64,000 bases of DNA from Serendipita indica DSM 11827. Its lineage: Eukaryota; Basidiomycota; Agaricomycetes; Sebacinales; Serendipitaceae. This document shows, in pieces, positions 60,407-64,000 of the stretch. The stretch covers positions 372,001-436,000 of the forward strand of contig CAJVGD010000011.1 of assembly GCA_910890315.1 (NCBI GenBank). Reading direction: 5' to 3'. Below the pieces are notes generated by a model, which saw only the letters and a program-made list of their open reading frames with translations, had not been told where the DNA came from and searched no databases. Within the stretch, counting starts at the first letter, position 1. Each line of letters opens with the position of its first letter. The position numbers were made by a program, and so were the translations under genes.

Positions 60407-61918
60407 ATGACCATCCATGTGCGGCGACAAATCTGGGTTCTACTGGCAGTGCAAGCGGTCCTTCCTTTCTCTTTCGAGATTATCTTCCCATTCGTGAATC
60501 AGTTCCTCTTGGAAATTGGTGTTGTCGACAACCCAGCGGATGTAGGATTCTACAGCGGGTTTGTCGAAAGCGCCTTTGCCGTGACCCAACTGCTCACTGG
60601 TATGGCTCCATAATCGATCTACTTTTGACTAACTTAGATTTTGCATCCAGTGTTCCCAGCGACATGGGCTGCTGACCACTACGGCCGCAAGCCCGTCCTC
60701 GTCCTAAGTACACTCGGTGTCGCGGTCTCAATGGCGACATTTGGCCTCAGCACTCGCTACTGGATGCTCATTGCTTCACGGCTCATCGCCGGTGGTCTGG
60801 GTGGCTCTGGGACCGCACTTCGAGTCATGGTCAGCGAGGTATCCGACAAGAACACCGAAGTCAAGCATTTCACCTGGGTCACAATGGCTTATAGAACCGG
60901 TCAAATTATCGGTCAACCTATTGGTGGAATTCTCTCCCACCCGGAGCGCCAATGGCCCAGCATCTTTGGAGCACGGTTCTGGTATACGTACCCGTATGCC
61001 CTCCCTTGCTTTGTCGCTGCGGGTTATGCACTCATCTGTGCTGTACTCGCCCAACTCGTGCTCAAGGAGACAATGGCTTCGTCAAGAGGCACGGTGGATA
61101 CGAAACATTCGCCACCAGGAGAACATGATCCCCTTCTTCAAGAAAATTCGTCTGCAGCAGCGAAGAAGACGAAATCCCCTTCTGCACTCTCCGTCCTGTC
61201 ATTGCCACTCGCCTCTCTTTTATTCTCCAATGCGACCATGGTATTACTGACCGAGATCTTTTTCGCCACATACCCCCTCATTTGTGCCACGCCGATCGAA
61301 CTCGGTGGGCTAGGTCTCTCTGAAGTACAAATCGGGATACACATGTCTATACGATCCCTCTTACATATCTTCATCATGCTGCCATATAGACCACTTCAAT
61401 CCAAGCTCGGTACGATGGCAATGTACCGCCTCAGCCTTGTCGCGTGGCTCCCAACTATTCTCATTTTCCCATTTCTCCACATTTTGGCACGACAGGGGCT
61501 GGAAGATGGAGTTGTCTGGTATGCAACGCTCCTCGTGCTGTTCACAATTTGGGCAGCGACTGGCTGGTCATGGGCCTCCATCTTCGTCCTCTCTTCCGCA
61601 TATTCACCAAATCCAGAGTCAGTGGCGACTGTCCAAGCGCTCTTATCAGCGTCTGTCATTGCGCCTCAAACTCTCGCTCCAGCGCTGGGTACCTCGACAT
61701 TTGCATTTGCCATTCAGCACAAAAACTTGTTCAATGGTAACCTATTCTGGGTGGGAACCTTTTTACTAGGTATGTGAGACATTGCCATTGTATACTCTCT
61801 AATTCTTCCTACTCCAGCTTCTGCTGCCGTCCTCCATTGCTTCACCTTACACGAGTCGAAACACGACTGGAGAGCACAACGGGGGGATTCGGCGGACAAT
61901 CCAACGGAAACAGCGTAA
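60407..61918 (+). CDS. MFS transporter
   Basis: Twelve-helix secondary transporter. Motif A between helices 2 and 3 is WAADHYGRKPVLVLSTLG. Other features: LLAVQAVLPFSFEIIFPFVN in helix 1, TGQIIGQPIGGIL in helix 5, and a Glu/His-rich central loop (PPGEHDPLLQENSSAAAKK). Three exons; the first intron uses the acceptor before TGTTCCC, which restores TVFPATWAADHYGRK. The protein ends DNPTETA. The group resembles fungal MFS drug or zinc-induced-facilitator-like exporters, but the substrate cannot be read from sequence. It converges with the next gene with a 63 bp gap. Confidence 0.85.
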
Positions 61919-61981
61919 AAATGAGCATAGACCATAGAAAGTGTATTGGGCCACTACTATCTTGATATTCTAACGATGATG

Positions 61982-62963
61982 TCAAACCTGTGCTTCTTTA
62001 ATATCCGCTTTGATCAGCCACCAATTGATAGGAAACGCCGTCCAATGCCCGAAGAACATTCCGATCTGCATCATCCACCAATATACGACATTGTCCATCT
62101 CCAATTTGGATTGGAAGATGGCGAGTTGAAAGATAGCCATCCATCCAAAGAGTCCAATTTCGAAAAATGTCAAGGATAGAAAATCGGCTTTTGCCGCGCG
62201 GACGACAGAGTTCCAGCCATAGTCTCCAGACATTGGCGCGATAGACCAATACTGGAAACCGATACCAAAGATGAGAGCAAAAGCATAATCTACCCAAAGT
62301 CAATATCAGTTGCGAGATGAATGTAAGTAACTTGCCAAGGAGGAACTCGACCCAAATCTCGCGTCCTCGAATCTTTGCACCAGTTCCAAATACTATCCAC
62401 TCCCCGACGATATCTCCAAGTAGACATCCGGCTCCGCAGTGACAGACTGCAATTGTGACAATCACAAAGATGGGAAGGTTGCCTCCACCATGCATTTGCG
62501 CATGGCTCAAGTGTCCCTCGCTGTGAGTCATCTTTGAGTGGTCCATAGAATCATGATTCATCCCATGTTCCATTTTCGAGTGGTCCATTTCTGAGTGGTC
62601 CATTCCGTGATTCATCCCATGGTCCATTGCACTATGGTCGATATGACCCGCCTGATGATTATGGTTGTGGGTTTCGGTAGGTTTGGCGGGTCTCCCGTAC
62701 TTCCAGTATGTCCAGATTGTCAGCGGTCCGAGATAGAGAGCGTTGAGAATGTACACTGGGATCCTAACAAGAGATTAGATTTCCAAGATGGCTGGATACG
62801 AAATATGCACGAACATGACTCCCATCATAGTCTTCCATCCCTTTCTCCTGATGATATCTTGAGCAATGAAAAGGGAGATGCATCCGAAAAGCCCAATGAA
62901 CACGGATCCAAGCACCGTCAAGGATAATGGTGGACGATAGGAGCTCATGTGATGCATATCCAT
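61982..62963 (-). CDS. DUF4396 membrane protein with Met/His-rich loop
   Basis: Start at 62963 (MDMHHMSSYRPPLSLTVLGS). Membrane helices: VLGSVFIGLFGCISLFIA, VYILNALYLGPLTIW, then an unusual Met/His-rich loop (about 40 residues of HxMDH-type repeats such as DHSAMDHGMNHGMDHSEMDH), then FVIVTIAVCHCGAGCLLGDI, ALIFGIGFQYWSIAPM, ADFLSLTFFEIGLFGWMAIF and MMQIGMFFGHWTAFPINWWL. The HCGAGC, FQYWSIAP and PINWW blocks are DUF4396 hallmarks. The Met/His loop is of the type that binds copper or silver. Three exons; one intron has a GC donor (62335). Metal binding is inference. Confidence 0.85.
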
Positions 62964-63193
62964 GATTACCAGACCTCAAGGTGAGAAACTTGGGAGGATT
63001 TTCTTGGAGAGACAGGGAGGAAGATAAGGCGAGCGCACGGGGGTACTTTCAGAACCGCTGAGTGTGCTCCGATCCATCGGGCGCCAATGCCCTGTAGCTT
63101 CGAAGACACGAAGTAGCGAATATTTCACGCATTTTACCGAGATAGCGCTGGATTTGAAGCAGAAGGTGGTGGTCCAAGTTGCCTTCGACCACC
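62964..63193. promoter_or_regulatory. Divergent promoter, DUF4396 / LYC1-like
   Basis: 230 bp between divergent starts. No recognised metal-response element. Confidence 0.35.
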
Positions 63194-64000
63194 ATGGACG
63201 TGAAAAACCTGTCGCTATTTCCGGCCACAGAAGCCCAGATAAAAGTACATCGGGAAAGAACATTTGAGCCATGGGGCCGTGGACTTGATCTTGAATCGTT
63301 TTGCCAACGAGATATTGCTCTGGGACATCTTCCACATGCAGCACATGGACGATGGCAGGTCTGGTGCGCCCTCCAGAATACTTGGTGGTGACTTCTATTG
63401 ATATCTGGTATAGGATATTGGCCCCAAGAGAGAATGCCCCAACAAATCTTGACTTCTTCTGCTCGTGCGAAACGTGAGTGGCATACATTCGATTCGATGA
63501 CCAGTGATCCTACCTGTACATAATAGGTACGAAAGAGAAGTAGTAGTCTCTGGGAAAGGAACGATGCTGGGCTACGGCGTCGCATCGGTCATCACCCCTC
63601 CTCGCCATCGCGGAAAAGGTTACGCGCGACACATGATGAGACTACTGCACTACATCCTGGCAGATCGACGCCTTTCATCCACATTTCCGCCCTTTCCTCT
63701 TAGTGAATGGGGAGCCCCTCCCGCTGTTCCTGCAGGATTTGGACGAGGGATCGCATCGGCCCTGTACAGCGACGTTGGACCCACATTCTATCAGCAATGC
63801 GGAATTGGGACGAGTAAAGATAATGGATGGATTGTTAAGGACCCGGAGGTGACTATCTGGCAGGTCCCAGACGATACACCTCTTCCTTTGAACCTAGAGC
63901 CGTTGACAGAAGAGACCCAGGAGGAAGTGTGGGAAGCAGATGCAAAGCTCATTCAGGACGAAGTCGGAGGCGAGACTCCTACCACGACATTCGCATTTCT
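63194..64000 (+). CDS. LYC1-like GNAT acetyltransferase, 5' part
   Basis: Runs off the window. Start MDVKNLSLFPATEAQIKVHR; later LAPRENAPTNLDFFCSCETY, GYGVASVITPPRHRGKGYAR (acetyl-CoA loop R-x-x-G-K-G-Y-A), MMRLLHYILADRR, SALYSDVGPTFYQQCGIG and GWIVKDPEVTIWQ. This order matches the yeast LYC1 lysine acetyltransferase family. One intron is clear (donor near 63471); the exon join near 63350-63410 is unresolved and may need another intron. Role in lysine catabolism is by family only. Confidence 0.75.

Noticed and set aside
63049-63585. 178-codon minus-strand frame near the window end
   Set aside because: Antisense to the LYC1-like exons with clear acetyltransferase motifs.
1-64000. tRNA, rRNA, CRISPR, LTR or DNA transposon
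   Set aside because: No B-box-like GGTTCGAATCC, no repeat arrays, terminal repeats or transposase or reverse-transcriptase motifs seen by eye.

Overview
This window is nuclear DNA from a filamentous basidiomycete, most likely an Agaricomycete. The genes are split by many short GT-AG introns (about 45-65 nt), with several GC-AG introns. They include typical eukaryotic and fungal families: ribosomal L34, SMC6, Tof1/Timeless, an ING-PHD protein, MIC10, PI-PLC, DUR3, an unspecific-peroxygenase-like enzyme and an Agaricomycete-style F-box protein. A Rhizoctonia-like (Ceratobasidiaceae) source is possible, but this is only an impression. I see no rRNA, tRNA, CRISPR array, recognisable transposon or viral element.

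Layout. 1-13 kb: the 3' part of a DUF3602/Par32-like gene, a secreted Thr-rich protein, a heme-thiolate peroxygenase, two tandem PAP2 lipid phosphatases and a Ser/Pro-rich disordered protein. 13-25 kb: a sparser accessory stretch with a tandem pair of proteins of unknown family, a secreted S33-type peptidase, and a head-to-tail array of five small secreted Cys/Thr-rich proteins, all on the minus strand. 25-44 kb: a conserved block with SMC6, an SGNH-type protein, RPL34, an ING-PHD protein, Tof1, a multi-pass membrane protein and MIC10. 44-64 kb: PI-PLC, an F-box protein, a cytochrome b5-acyl-CoA dehydrogenase fusion, a mitochondrial RRM-like protein, a DUR3 urea transporter, a HAPSTR1-like protein, an MFS transporter, a DUF4396 membrane protein with a Met/His-rich loop, and the start of a LYC1-like acetyltransferase.

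The most unusual unit is the five-gene array (20051-24786). The members share a signal peptide, a phase-2/phase-2 intron pattern, a C-terminal C..CxxC..CP scaffold and an AT-rich or TATA-like element about 51-54 nt upstream of the ATG, while the middle of each protein has diverged strongly. One member lacks the first intron. This looks like a young, locally expanding family of secreted proteins, possibly effector or cell-surface proteins.

A second pattern concerns data quality. In five otherwise well-conserved genes the frame breaks at or next to a homopolymer run, and a one-base change in that run would restore conserved motifs. These are more likely base-calling errors than pseudogenes. Gene boundaries are from spliced reading by eye; exon chains described as uncertain should be treated as such.
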